DNA from: Microbulbifer sp. MKSA007 | Lineage (GTDB): Bacteria > Pseudomonadota > Gammaproteobacteria > Pseudomonadales > Cellvibrionaceae | NCBI GenBank assembly: GCA_032615215.1 | Contig: CP128433.1 | Location: forward strand, 1,819,501 to 1,883,500 | Direction: 5' to 3' | DNA: 64,000 bases | Position numbers and translations under genes: made by a program | In this document: piece by piece, positions 17,939 through 25,665 of the stretch | How positions within the stretch are numbered: position 1 is the stretch's first letter | Layout: each line of letters opens with the position of its first letter | The notes under the pieces: model-generated | What the model was told of the DNA's origin: nothing | Databases searched by the model: none | Seen by the model: the letters and a program-made list of their open reading frames with translations, nothing else

Positions 17939-18589
17939 TTACTGGAAATCCTGATTTTCAAAATACAGTTCTTCCTTATAGTGGATGCCGGCTTTAGTTA
18001 GGCTTTTTGGCCAGCTATCTTTCGAAAGCGGTTTTAAACTACTGCTATGAATGTCGCTGGAAAAATTGTGGTCGGTGCTGACCAGCAGTATTTGGTCGAA
18101 GCTGGGGGTGGATGCAATTTCATGCACAAGCAAAGTGGAATTTTCAAGAAGTATTAATTGGTAGTGCCCATTTTCTGTTCGGGTAAGGGGTCTGTCCATT
18201 AGTCGAGAGGTTACCCGGAAAGTAACAGCTTGCAGCGCAAGTTTTCCTCCTCGTTCAAAATGCCCTGTAAACAATTGGGCGTTAAAGGCATTGAGTTTTC
18301 CCTCGCGTAGTTTGCTTAAAGGAAATTCCTCTGGAAGCAATGTGACTAACTCGTTTCGCTTGAGGAGGTTTTGCACCTCCTCCTGGTCATCAGTCTCCAA
18401 TTCCAAAATAACTTGATGACTGTGTTTTCCGCCATGTAGTGGCATGTGTGTGGCAATAATTTGCCCGCCGACGGTAAACAGGGCCATGCCATGAATTCCG
18501 ACCGAATTGTCACTTTGTGCTAATGAAGATTGTGTGAAGCATACGCTTGAGCTGATTGTTAGCGCCAAAAAGAGAAAAATATTTTTCAT
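17939..18589 (-). CDS. Exported protein of unknown function
   Basis: A 216-residue protein with a Sec signal peptide (hydrophobic core FLFLALTISSSVCF, cleavage near SSLAQ). The mature part is rich in strands and His residues, notably HGMALFTVGGQIIATHMPLH and GGKHSHQ near the N-terminus, which could bind metal. No named family was recognised, though its layout resembles periplasmic proteins sometimes found in marine gammaproteobacteria. It is the first gene of a two-gene minus-strand operon with the GATase, and is divergent from a LysR gene about 90 bp away that may regulate it. Confidence 0.6.
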   Translation of the reverse strand: MKNIFLFLALTISSSVCFTQSSLAQSDNSVGIHGMALFTVGGQIIATHMPLHGGKHSHQVILELETDDQEEVQNLLKRNELVTLLPEEFPLSKLREGKLNAFNAQLFTGHFERGGKLALQAVTFRVTSRLMDRPLTRTENGHYQLILLENSTLLVHEIASTPSFDQILLVSTDHNFSSDIHSSSLKPLSKDSWPKSLTKAGIHYKEELYFENQDFQ

Positions 18590-18680
18590 CGGTTTTGTGT
18601 AGCTATGACCTTGGATGCAGGGGATTCTAAGAGTACTCTAGTGAATAATCGATTCAAAAATAGAGACATTTGATTCCACT

Positions 18681-19562
18681 ATGGAAATAGAAGCACTTGA
18701 AAGGTTTCTAGTGATTGCTGCGACAGAGAACCTGCAGCGCTCCGCAGACCGGCTGGATACGAGCCCAGGCGGATTGAGTAAAACCCTAAAGCGGCTGGAA
18801 GGAGAGCTGGGTACTCGCCTGTTTGATCGAGTTGGCAAGCAACTGAAAATCAATGACGCAGGCCGCAGACTGCAAAGTCGGGCGGTTGAGATGGTGGCGA
18901 TTGCCAGAAGAATTCGCTCTGAAGTTGGCGAACTAAATGTAAATCAGGAATGCCGAATTGCTGCTCCGACCATGCTGCAACTAGCCTGGGGTACATTTAT
19001 CCACCGCAAATTTATTACTGAGGAAGCAGGGAGGCGGTTGTCATTCACATCGGCCTATGAAGCCTTGGCATTGAAGATGTTATCCAGAGGGGAGGTAGAC
19101 CTGGCCCTGATAACCGGAGCGGTTTTGGGGCAGTTGTCATCCACAATGGATGCTCGGCCACTTGGCTCAGTATCAATGTGTATTGCTGCAGGGCCTGATC
19201 ACTCTTTGATAGTGGAGCAGGGGGTTGAGGTGAAGGCTTCACTGTCAGATATCTTGCAATGTCCATTTGCCGCGCCGAGGATATCACCCTTCTGTGGTGA
19301 AGAGCGGGGGATAGGTAGCGATGGCTGGCCAGAAATTAATTATCCTCGCAAGGTGCAGGTCGTTGTAAATGATTATGGGGTTCTTTGCCAGCTAGTAAAA
19401 AATAATAGGCTGCTCGCTTTTCTGCCTGAGCCTCTGATAACTGAAATGGGTGGGGTGATCGTTAGGGTGGAGGATGGCGATATAAAATCTAGTGAAGAGC
19501 TCTTTGTGGTAGGAAGGAAAACGAATGCCTCCTGGCTAAGTAAATTTGCCGAGTGGACTTAG
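18681..19562 (+). CDS. LysR-family transcriptional regulator
   Basis: The 293-residue protein has the LysR winged helix-turn-helix at its N-terminus (residues about 3-62, LERFLVIAATENLQRSADRL and TSPGGLSKTLKRLE), then a periplasmic-binding-like effector domain from about residue 90. LysR regulators usually act on a divergent neighbour. Here that is the exported protein and GATase operon, whose first start is 91 bp away. On its other side it converges with the decayed allophanate hydrolase. The effector is not deducible. Confidence 0.85.
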   Translation: MEIEALERFLVIAATENLQRSADRLDTSPGGLSKTLKRLEGELGTRLFDRVGKQLKINDAGRRLQSRAVEMVAIARRIRSEVGELNVNQECRIAAPTMLQLAWGTFIHRKFITEEAGRRLSFTSAYEALALKMLSRGEVDLALITGAVLGQLSSTMDARPLGSVSMCIAAGPDHSLIVEQGVEVKASLSDILQCPFAAPRISPFCGEERGIGSDGWPEINYPRKVQVVVNDYGVLCQLVKNNRLLAFLPEPLITEMGGVIVRVEDGDIKSSEELFVVGRKTNASWLSKFAEWT

Positions 19563-19856
19563 TGTTTGGATTGGAGCCAGTTGAGCCAGCTTCCATAGAG
19601 GGTATTGCAGCAACTAAACTGCCGAAATATTCGGTTGGCAACTGCCATATTTCCACCTGGATGTTCTGCCCATACACTGATTCATCTCGAACCAGAGCGG
19701 GGCGCTCCTACTCGGGGAGAACATAGAGTCGGTATTGGTGACTGGTTGTTGTTTTCTGATATAACTGTTCTCCCCGCTCAGTGAGTTGCCAGTTGAGAGG
19801 TTGCTTTTTGAGATGTGCACCACAGACTACAATTTTTACCAGCTTGTCCGGTGTAG
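19563..19856 (-). pseudogene. Detached, decayed C-terminal domain of allophanate hydrolase
   Basis: Reading the minus strand just past the stop of the amidase gene, in another frame, gives a clear match to the C-terminal domain of AtzF-type allophanate hydrolase. It includes DKLVKIVVCGAHLKKQPLNW, QLTERGEQLYQKTTTSHQYR and LYVLPE. An in-frame TAG follows (19708-19710), then the same frame resumes as ERPALVRDE, IQVEIWQLPTEYFGSLVAAI. The expected domain end (a GIGxxxLEDG-like segment) is missing. So this part is disconnected by a frame change, cut by a nonsense codon and eroded at the end. It is not a homopolymer-only break, so true decay is likely. Confidence 0.75.
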
Positions 19857-21275
19857 CTAATGGCGAGAGCCGCTGTCTTGATTGGATGTCTCTCCCGGGC
19901 GTTCTCCTGTAGCAGCCAATGGGAGATTACAGGCCTGGTGTAAACTATTAGAAAAACTTAGCAGGGACATATCGCAATGTTTCTGGCTAAACAAAGTGAC
20001 TCCCCAGCTAATTCCGGAACTAAGAAAGCCAACGGGCACTGCGGTCGCAGAATAGTCCAATAAATTCATAAAATTTGTGTAGGTTCCGAGAATAGAATTT
20101 CTTTGAATGGGTTGCTCGGATATTTGCTGACGGGTGTAAGCAGTCGGTATAGTGGGAATAATGATAAAATCGACATTCTCCAGTGTTTTATCACAGGTTC
20201 TCTTTAGTGCTTGTAAGCGGTATTGTCCCAAGAAAGCATCAGCTGCAGTTTTTGTTTCCGCGGAGTTAATAACCTTCCGGATTACCTCAAGCATGGATTT
20301 CGGTTTTACACCTTGAGTTGCAATCCAGCGCTCGGCTACCCAAGGACCTTCGTATAGTAGCTTTGCCGCTTCTATAAAAGGATTAAAGTCTACAGTTACA
20401 GCCCGTCCGCCCAGCACTTTTAATTTTTTGATAGATTGATTAAAGAGTGCCAGGGTTTCTTTGTTCCCTTGAAAATCAAGTTGCTCAGGTATACCAAAAG
20501 AAAAACTGATCTTATTGTTAGGGAAGCTTTTCTGGAAATACCGCAGCCTATTTGAAGATGGGGTGGTACGGCTATAGATGTCGGCTGAATCAAACTTCGC
20601 CGTAATATCAAGTAGCTTGGCGGCATCTTGACAATTTAGGGCGAATATTGACACGCAGTCGAGACTTTTACAGGCGGGGACAACCCCTGTAGTGCTCAGC
20701 AGTCCCCGAGTGGGCTTGTGGCCTATTAAATTATTGAGTGCCGCAGGTACCCGACCAGAACCAGCAGTATCTGTTCCCAAAGCAAAACTGACTTGCCCAA
20801 GTGCTGTGGCAATAGCTGATCCCGCACTGCTCCCGCCAGAAATATACTCCTGGTTAAAAGAGTTTTTACCTTCTCCGTAAGGGGAGCGAACACCGACTAG
20901 ACCGGTGGCGAATTGATCGAGATTGGTTTTGCCGAGCGGCACGGCTCCTGCTTCAATCAATAGCTTTACAACAAATGCGCTTTCGCGAGGGATATAGCTA
21001 AAGTCTGGGCAGGCTGCTGTTGTAGGTACTCCAGCGAGATCAATATTATCCTTGATAGCAAAGGGCACCCCGTATAAGGGCAGATCGCTGGGCCTTACTC
21101 GGCCCAATGCTTCTAGATAGGGCTCTAGTTCTTCTCGCGTTAATAAGGTGATCCAGGCGTTATAATTGGCTTGCTGCTGTGCTTGCTTTAATAGACTGGC
21201 AATGAGTTCACGCGGTGTTGTAATACCTTGGGAGTAGGTGTTTCTTAGATGGTCTAGCGTTAAATCGTGGGCCAT
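19857..21275 (-). CDS. atzF: Allophanate hydrolase, amidase domain only (C-terminal domain lost)
   Basis: A 472-residue amidase-signature enzyme with the Ser-cisSer-Lys triad visible: Lys in FAIKDNIDLAG, cis-Ser in ISGGSSAGSAIA and nucleophile Ser in LGTDTAGSGRVPAA. The LPLAATG ending is typical of AtzF/DUR1,2 allophanate hydrolases, which continue with a C-terminal domain. Here the frame stops at 19857 and that domain survives only as a broken remnant (19563-19856). Allophanate hydrolase completes urea degradation started by a biotin-dependent urea carboxylase, which is not present in this window. A MITE copy lies 26 bp upstream of the start codon and may have replaced the promoter or partner gene. 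Confidence 0.75.
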   Translation of the reverse strand: MAHDLTLDHLRNTYSQGITTPRELIASLLKQAQQQANYNAWITLLTREELEPYLEALGRVRPSDLPLYGVPFAIKDNIDLAGVPTTAACPDFSYIPRESAFVVKLLIEAGAVPLGKTNLDQFATGLVGVRSPYGEGKNSFNQEYISGGSSAGSAIATALGQVSFALGTDTAGSGRVPAALNNLIGHKPTRGLLSTTGVVPACKSLDCVSIFALNCQDAAKLLDITAKFDSADIYSRTTPSSNRLRYFQKSFPNNKISFSFGIPEQLDFQGNKETLALFNQSIKKLKVLGGRAVTVDFNPFIEAAKLLYEGPWVAERWIATQGVKPKSMLEVIRKVINSAETKTAADAFLGQYRLQALKRTCDKTLENVDFIIIPTIPTAYTRQQISEQPIQRNSILGTYTNFMNLLDYSATAVPVGFLSSGISWGVTLFSQKHCDMSLLSFSNSLHQACNLPLAATGERPGETSNQDSGSRH

Positions 21276-21300
21276 AAAAGGGTTCCGAGAATATCTTCAA

Positions 21301-21571
21301 CTAGGGAGCCTCTGAATAACTCCGTGATACCTCTGGCATGCAGAGCGGTTCACAGTCAAGGCGCGGCTTCGCAGGAATGTCTAGACCTTTCAAGAAGTCG
21401 CAACGCGGAGTGTGAATCGCTCTGCAAGCCCCGAAGGGCGGGCCTTGAAGGCCACAGCTGCTGCGTTGCAGCTCTTGCAAAGGGCTACGGCCATTCGCGG
21501 CGAGCTGCGCCTAACATCTGCAGCCTTCAAGACCCGCAGAGGCATTACGGAGTTATTCAGAGGCTCCCTAG
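21301..21571 (-). mobile_element. MITE copy 2 (271 bp), inverted relative to copy 1
   Basis: Identical in length to the element at 7699-7969 and about 97% identical to it when reverse-complemented (about seven differences). It is bounded by CTAG, and here the terminal inverted repeats are perfect over about 25 bp. It has no coding capacity. It separates the allophanate hydrolase start (26 bp away) from the dihaem lipoprotein gene, so it probably supplies the 5' region of the former. Confidence 0.8.
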
Positions 21572-21677
21572 ATACCGGACTGTTATTTATTTCGATGTTT
21601 TTATTACTAAGATTATATTTTTCAAGAATTTTCATCTCAATGTAAACCGCATAATTTTAGATTTAGCAAATACATAA

Positions 21678-22283
21678 TTAGTTTGATGTCCTCTCCGGTG
21701 GACAGGGTGTCCCTGCTGCAATCCAACCTTTCATTGCTTCAATGAACTTATCGTGGGGGATATTTACCGGTTGGCGGCTGTCACCGGGGTGCCATCCCCA
21801 CAATACCAGTGGGCTGGTACTGACAAACTCCAATTGACTGGTTGGTGCTCGCCCGCCGTTGTCCTGGGGAGTGGTTAGCAGCTTGCAGATTTGAGCCGAG
21901 GATTTTTGTGACCAGTTCAACTCAATGGGTGCCATAACCCACCCTGGAGCTCCAGGCGCACCGGTAACAGGGTTGTTTTTATTTGAATGGCAGTTATTGC
22001 AACGCATGGTACCTGCCCCCATATTATCTGGACCGCGCTCCACTCTGGGAACATGGGGAGACCCTTCATTTATAAGTGGCATCTCCAGCTGGTGGCAATT
22101 GAGGCAGCGGGGGTGCAGAAGGACCTCTACGATAGTTTCCCAGTCCTGGTGACCTGGAGTACTGCTGGTCTCCTCTTGCTGGGATGGACCTCGATGTTGA
22201 TCGCAACTGGTTAACGTGAGGAGTGTTATGGCACAGAAAGCCAATAGGGGGCGAAAGAGAGTTGTGTCTGGCCGCATTTTCAT
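21678..22283 (-). CDS. Dihaem cytochrome c-type lipoprotein
   Basis: A 201-residue lipoprotein (lipobox LTSC, Cys27) with two haem-binding CxxCH motifs, CLNCH (residues 60-64) and CNNCH (residues 95-99). Spacing and the Met-rich segments between them suggest a small c-type electron-transfer protein exposed to the periplasm; I do not know a specific family name. The segment WVMAPIELNWSQKSSAQICKL and the ending WIAAGTPCP resemble exported c-type proteins annotated as Isoquinoline 1-oxidoreductase-subunit-like, but this is weak. It is monocistronic on the minus strand. Confidence 0.65.
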   Translation of the reverse strand: MKMRPDTTLFRPLLAFCAITLLTLTSCDQHRGPSQQEETSSTPGHQDWETIVEVLLHPRCLNCHQLEMPLINEGSPHVPRVERGPDNMGAGTMRCNNCHSNKNNPVTGAPGAPGWVMAPIELNWSQKSSAQICKLLTTPQDNGGRAPTSQLEFVSTSPLVLWGWHPGDSRQPVNIPHDKFIEAMKGWIAAGTPCPPERTSN

Positions 22284-22519
22284 TCGGCTTGCCTTTAAGT
22301 TCGATTTTCACTCTCAAACATAATTGGGCCTGGGGACTAGTGATAGTTTCGAGATTGATTGCCGCGTCAAAAGATAGACCTGGCGGGTTTAGTTTTATTG
22401 GGTTGTGACCGGCAATTCATATTTTGGGATTAAGGCGCCGTAGTACGTGGTATGATAGGCGCGTTTTACTTGTTTGATTCTTATATAGCGGGCGCGATTT
22501 TTAGCGTCTAGGAGAGCGT

Positions 22520-23305
22520 ATGTCCTGGTTAGGGGCGGGGTTAGGTGCAGGCTTTGGTTTTATGTTTGGCGGCCCAATTGGTGCGGCATTGGGAGCCTGG
22601 ATCGGCAGTTCATTTGGTTCCAGTTTGCAGCAGCGCCTCGGGAAGGCTGCTTCGGCCCTGAGCAGGGATGGAGCCCAGACAATCTTCATCGTGACTCTAT
22701 TTTCGATGCTGGCAAAAATGGCTAAGGCAGATGGCCTGGTTTCTAAAGCTGAAGTGGAGTTCATAGAGGGTTTTATTAGAAACAATCTCCGTCTGGGCAC
22801 TGAGGAGCGCAAGCATGCAATCCGTATTTTTGAAAATGCCAAGACTGATAAGTACAGCATTTACGATTACGCAAAACAGTATCGCCAGCTGGTTCGCGAT
22901 CAAGCAATGCGGGAAATGGTGTATCGCCTATTATTTGCTGTTGCTTATGCCGATGGTAAATTACACAGCGCAGAAGAAGAAATTTTAAAACGCATCACTG
23001 TTGATCTTGGGTTGCATGAATCTTTATTTGCGGCAATGCAAAATGAGTTTGTGCACGGGGGTAGGAGTACGGCTGCAAATCTGGAGCAGCATTACGCAGT
23101 GTTGGGTTGTACCCCGGAGACTAGCGATAAAGAGCTTAAATTAGCTTATCGCCGAAAAGCAGCAGAGTATCATCCAGATAAAATTGCTTCCAAGGGGTTG
23201 CCTGAAGAGTTTATGCGTCATGCGGATGATCAGATGAAAAGTATTACTGTTGCCTATGAAGCGATTGTTGAGGCGAGAAAGCAACAGGCTAAGGTTGTCA
23301 GCTAG
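22520..23305 (+). CDS. djlA: Co-chaperone DjlA
   Basis: The 261-residue protein matches DjlA architecture. A Gly-rich N-terminal membrane segment (LGAGLGAGFGFMFGGPIGAA) is followed by a TerB-like helical domain (about residues 55-175, KMAKADGLVSKAEVEFIEGF and AVAYADGKLHSAEEEIL). A C-terminal J domain (about 195-258, HYAVLGCTPETSDKELKLAY) contains the HPD motif in AAEYHPDKIASKG. It stimulates DnaK at the inner membrane and in some species affects capsule regulation. It is followed 46 bp later by bolA. Length is normal. Confidence 0.95.
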   Translation: MSWLGAGLGAGFGFMFGGPIGAALGAWIGSSFGSSLQQRLGKAASALSRDGAQTIFIVTLFSMLAKMAKADGLVSKAEVEFIEGFIRNNLRLGTEERKHAIRIFENAKTDKYSIYDYAKQYRQLVRDQAMREMVYRLLFAVAYADGKLHSAEEEILKRITVDLGLHESLFAAMQNEFVHGGRSTAANLEQHYAVLGCTPETSDKELKLAYRRKAAEYHPDKIASKGLPEEFMRHADDQMKSITVAYEAIVEARKQQAKVVS

Positions 23306-23351
23306 GTTCTGGAAAGTAGCCTTGCTGTATCGCAAATAAAGGAGTTGATAG

Positions 23352-23660
23352 ATGAGTCTTGCTGAGACAATTAAACATAAACTGACTGCGGAATTTTCCC
23401 CTCAGCATATTGAAGTGCAATGTGAAAGTCATATGCACAATGTGCCTGTTGGCTCTGAAATGCACTTTCGGGTCGTTTTGGTGAGTGAGGCGTTCAATTC
23501 AGCAAGGAAAGTGCAGCGCCATCAAAAAGTCTATGCGGCTTTGTCTGAAGAAATGGCTGGCCCAATACATGCTCTGGCTCTGCACACTTACAGCCCGGAA
23601 GAGTGGGAGGGACAGGCCCCCCAGAGTCCTGAATGCCAGGGTGGTGGAAAAAAGTCGTAA
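23352..23660 (+). CDS. bolA: BolA family protein
   Basis: A 102-residue class II-KH fold BolA protein, with the conserved ESHMHNVPVGSEMHFRVVLV, the His of the iron-sulfur partner site, and GPIHALALHTYSPEEW near the end. BolA proteins bind [2Fe-2S] glutaredoxins and influence cell shape and stress responses. It follows djlA in the same direction and is closed by a strong terminator-like hairpin. Confidence 0.9.
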   Translation: MSLAETIKHKLTAEFSPQHIEVQCESHMHNVPVGSEMHFRVVLVSEAFNSARKVQRHQKVYAALSEEMAGPIHALALHTYSPEEWEGQAPQSPECQGGGKKS

Positions 23661-23686
23661 TTCAGCGCTTTATTTAAAACCACTCA

Positions 23687-23720
23687 GACAGGTTCCAGTT
23701 CTGGGGCCTGTCGCGTTTTT
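23687..23720 (+). terminator. Terminator after bolA
   Basis: GACAGG/CCTGTC and an inner TTCCAG/CTGGGG form a long stem followed by GCGTTTTT, 27 bp after the bolA stop. Confidence 0.75.
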
Positions 23721-24088
23721 CATGTAAACAGTCATTCAAAAATTTCAGTTTCTTTTTGCGTCACGAAAGCCCTCATAAGCATTTGCTGGTTGTAAGAATC
23801 AGTGGTGAAATGGCGTCTATTTTCTGTTTATTAATTTAGATCTCTTCATATCTCTCTTGCTCTGGTGGCCGCTAGAATTCCAAGAGGCGCCTATCCATTT
23901 TAAAAATCATACTTTGTTCGGGGAAATTAAATGCCAAAAAGCGGTTTAAGTGCCAGAAAACAATAAATACTTTTTTACACGCCAACATTTGTTTGTTTTT
24001 TCTACACCTGTTACTTCGTGCGACTAGACTGACCATTGATTGGGCTGATTGCTGTTTGATCTGCTGAATATCAATGGAGTTACCACAA
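23721..24088. other. Intergenic region upstream of ompW, no gene seen
   Basis: About 370 bp of AT-rich DNA between the bolA terminator and the OmpW-like gene. No ORF, repeat or RNA was recognised; it should contain the ompW promoter. Confidence 0.35.
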
Positions 24089-24932
24089 ATGAAGATGACG
24101 CGTATTCTGATCCCCGTTATGACGCCCCTCGCCTTAGCAATCTCTAGTGTCGCTTCGGCAGGACCGGCTGGCTATGCCCCCCCCACCAAAGACCCAGGAG
24201 TTTAAGGTTCGAATTGGTGGGGCCTATATCTCGCCCAATTCGGATAATGTCACGTTTGCTGACAGGTTCTTCGAGGGGCCAGATGACTTTATTGACGATT
24301 GGGGTGCATTCCGCTCCAACGTTGATCCCAGTGATGAGTGGGGCTGGTTTATCAATGTAGAGTGGCGGGCCACCGACCATATGAGTGTATCCCTGAGTTA
24401 CACTGAGGGTGACCGCCACACAGGAGGAGATAACCGGCCCTGGCTACGTCGTTTTAACCCAGACTTTGATGAGTTCCATCGCCGTCGCGATTTCGCCAGA
24501 TGGAAGCCTCAGATCACTGCTGCATATCTGAATTATTATCCCTTAGATCCCAGCTGCATGGTTCAGCCTTATATGGGGGTTGGTATTAACTATACCGACT
24601 TTACCGATGAGCGCCTGAGGAATTGGGGCTGGTGGGTTTTCGATGATGATGTTGAAGTGTTCCGGCCTTGGGATGGCCGTGTAAATCTGGGTGACAACTG
24701 GGGTTACACTTGGCAAATTGGTGTCGACTTTAATTTCGGTCATGATAGTAGCTGGCTAATTAACCTTGCCGCTATTTACTATGATGTAGATACCGATATT
24801 GAGGCAGACGTCTTCTGGTTCGATACCGATGATGACAATGAGTTCTATCGCCACAGATTTGGTGGTGATTACCTCTTTGACCCCTGGTCATTCAATATTG
24901 GTGTAGGCTACAAGTTTGATTTCCACTGGTAA
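24089..24932 (+). CDS. OmpW-family outer-membrane protein, frameshifted at a C8 run
   Basis: ATG 24089 begins a proper signal peptide (MKMTRILIPVMTPLALAISS, then VASAGPAGYAP). At a run of eight Cs (24177-24184) the frame is lost and stops nine codons later at GTTTAA. Removing one C continues as PPPKTQEFKVRIGGAYISP and reads through to a C-terminal barrel end GVGYKFDFHW. The full protein is about 280 residues. The barrel shows OmpW hallmarks (RIGGAYISP, QPYMGVGINYTDFTDERL) and Trp/Asp-rich loops. OmpW proteins are eight-stranded barrels passing small hydrophobic molecules. A C8 tract at the signal-peptide junction of a surface protein could be a phase-variable switch, but six similar breaks elsewhere argue for base-calling error. 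Confidence 0.8.
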
Positions 24933-24946
24933 TCAGTCATGCAGCC

Positions 24947-24975
24947 AAAAAAGGGCGCTTCGGCGCCCTTTTTTT
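24947..24975 (+). terminator. Rho-independent terminator of ompW
   Basis: AAAAAAGGGCGC-TTCG-GCGCCCTTTTTTT, a perfect hairpin with T-tract, 14 bp after the stop codon. The A-tract on the other side means it could also act on the minus strand. Confidence 0.95.
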
Positions 24976-25046
24976 ATTTAACGCACATTTGATATTAAGG
25001 GGAAGACGCTTAACCTTTCTTGGGTGCTGCAGTTATCAATCCTTGA

Positions 25047-25289
25047 TTACAAGTGACGCTTATATTGATCACAGTTATATTCTTTAAATTTCTCTCTCAG
25101 TTTTCTTATCTTGTCTTTCCATTTTTCCATCTGCTCTCCTGATCCGCCATCTTTTCTCTCTTCGCGGAAGTGCTCAATTTTTTGTTGCCACTTTTTACAT
25201 TTCTTAAAGGATGCATCCTCCTGTGCATGTGCTGGCTTGGCAGAGAGAAGTACAGCAATTAGTGCGACAGTGAGGCCTGTTATTTTCAT
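25047..25289 (-). CDS. Small exported basic protein of unknown function
   Basis: From the ATG at 25289 the product is 80 residues with a Sec signal peptide cleaved near KPAHAQ. The mature part (about 58 residues) is helical and highly charged (FKKCKKWQQKIEHFREERK, DKIRKLREKFKEYNCDQYKR), with two Cys residues that could form a disulfide. An upstream in-frame start at 25325 would place 12 hydrophilic residues before the signal. No family recognised. Confidence 0.55.
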   Translation of the reverse strand: MKITGLTVALIAVLLSAKPAHAQEDASFKKCKKWQQKIEHFREERKDGGSGEQMEKWKDKIRKLREKFKEYNCDQYKRHL

Positions 25290-25665
25290 TGTTTTTCTCG
25301 TTTGTTGGTACGCAGATGATCCCATCTTCCAAATATAAAGTAAATAACTTGAAGTCTGGAGGTGTTGCCTGTGTGGTAAGTGTTCTCTTAATGGTGCTTG
25401 ATTTTTCTTGGTGCGATTACTTGTGTTGCTTACATTTTGGGTTTGGTGGATGAGAGTCTGACTTTGGTCACTTTCGAAGTGTGTTTCTTCTTTTTGTTTT
25501 TTTTGGGTTTTTTAAAAAATAATGCTCGATTGGTTCTCATTCTTTTATGGAGGTTTAATGTTGTTGTTGACTCTGTTTTTTGTGAATTGATAATCCCGCG
25601 CAAGAGGCTCCTTGATTGTTGAGTAATTTAGAGCTTGTTTGTTTAACCAATAAATAAAACTAAAG
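25290..25665. other. T-rich intergenic region, no gene supported
   Basis: This 376-bp stretch is very T-rich. It contains an open frame of 74 codons (25398-25622) that yields only a low-complexity hydrophobic peptide without a Shine-Dalgarno, which I do not accept as a gene. Confidence 0.35.

Noticed and set aside
25398..25622. A 74-codon T-rich frame upstream of the peroxidase
   Set aside because: The hydrophobic product follows from T-rich DNA; there is no Shine-Dalgarno and no recognisable similarity.
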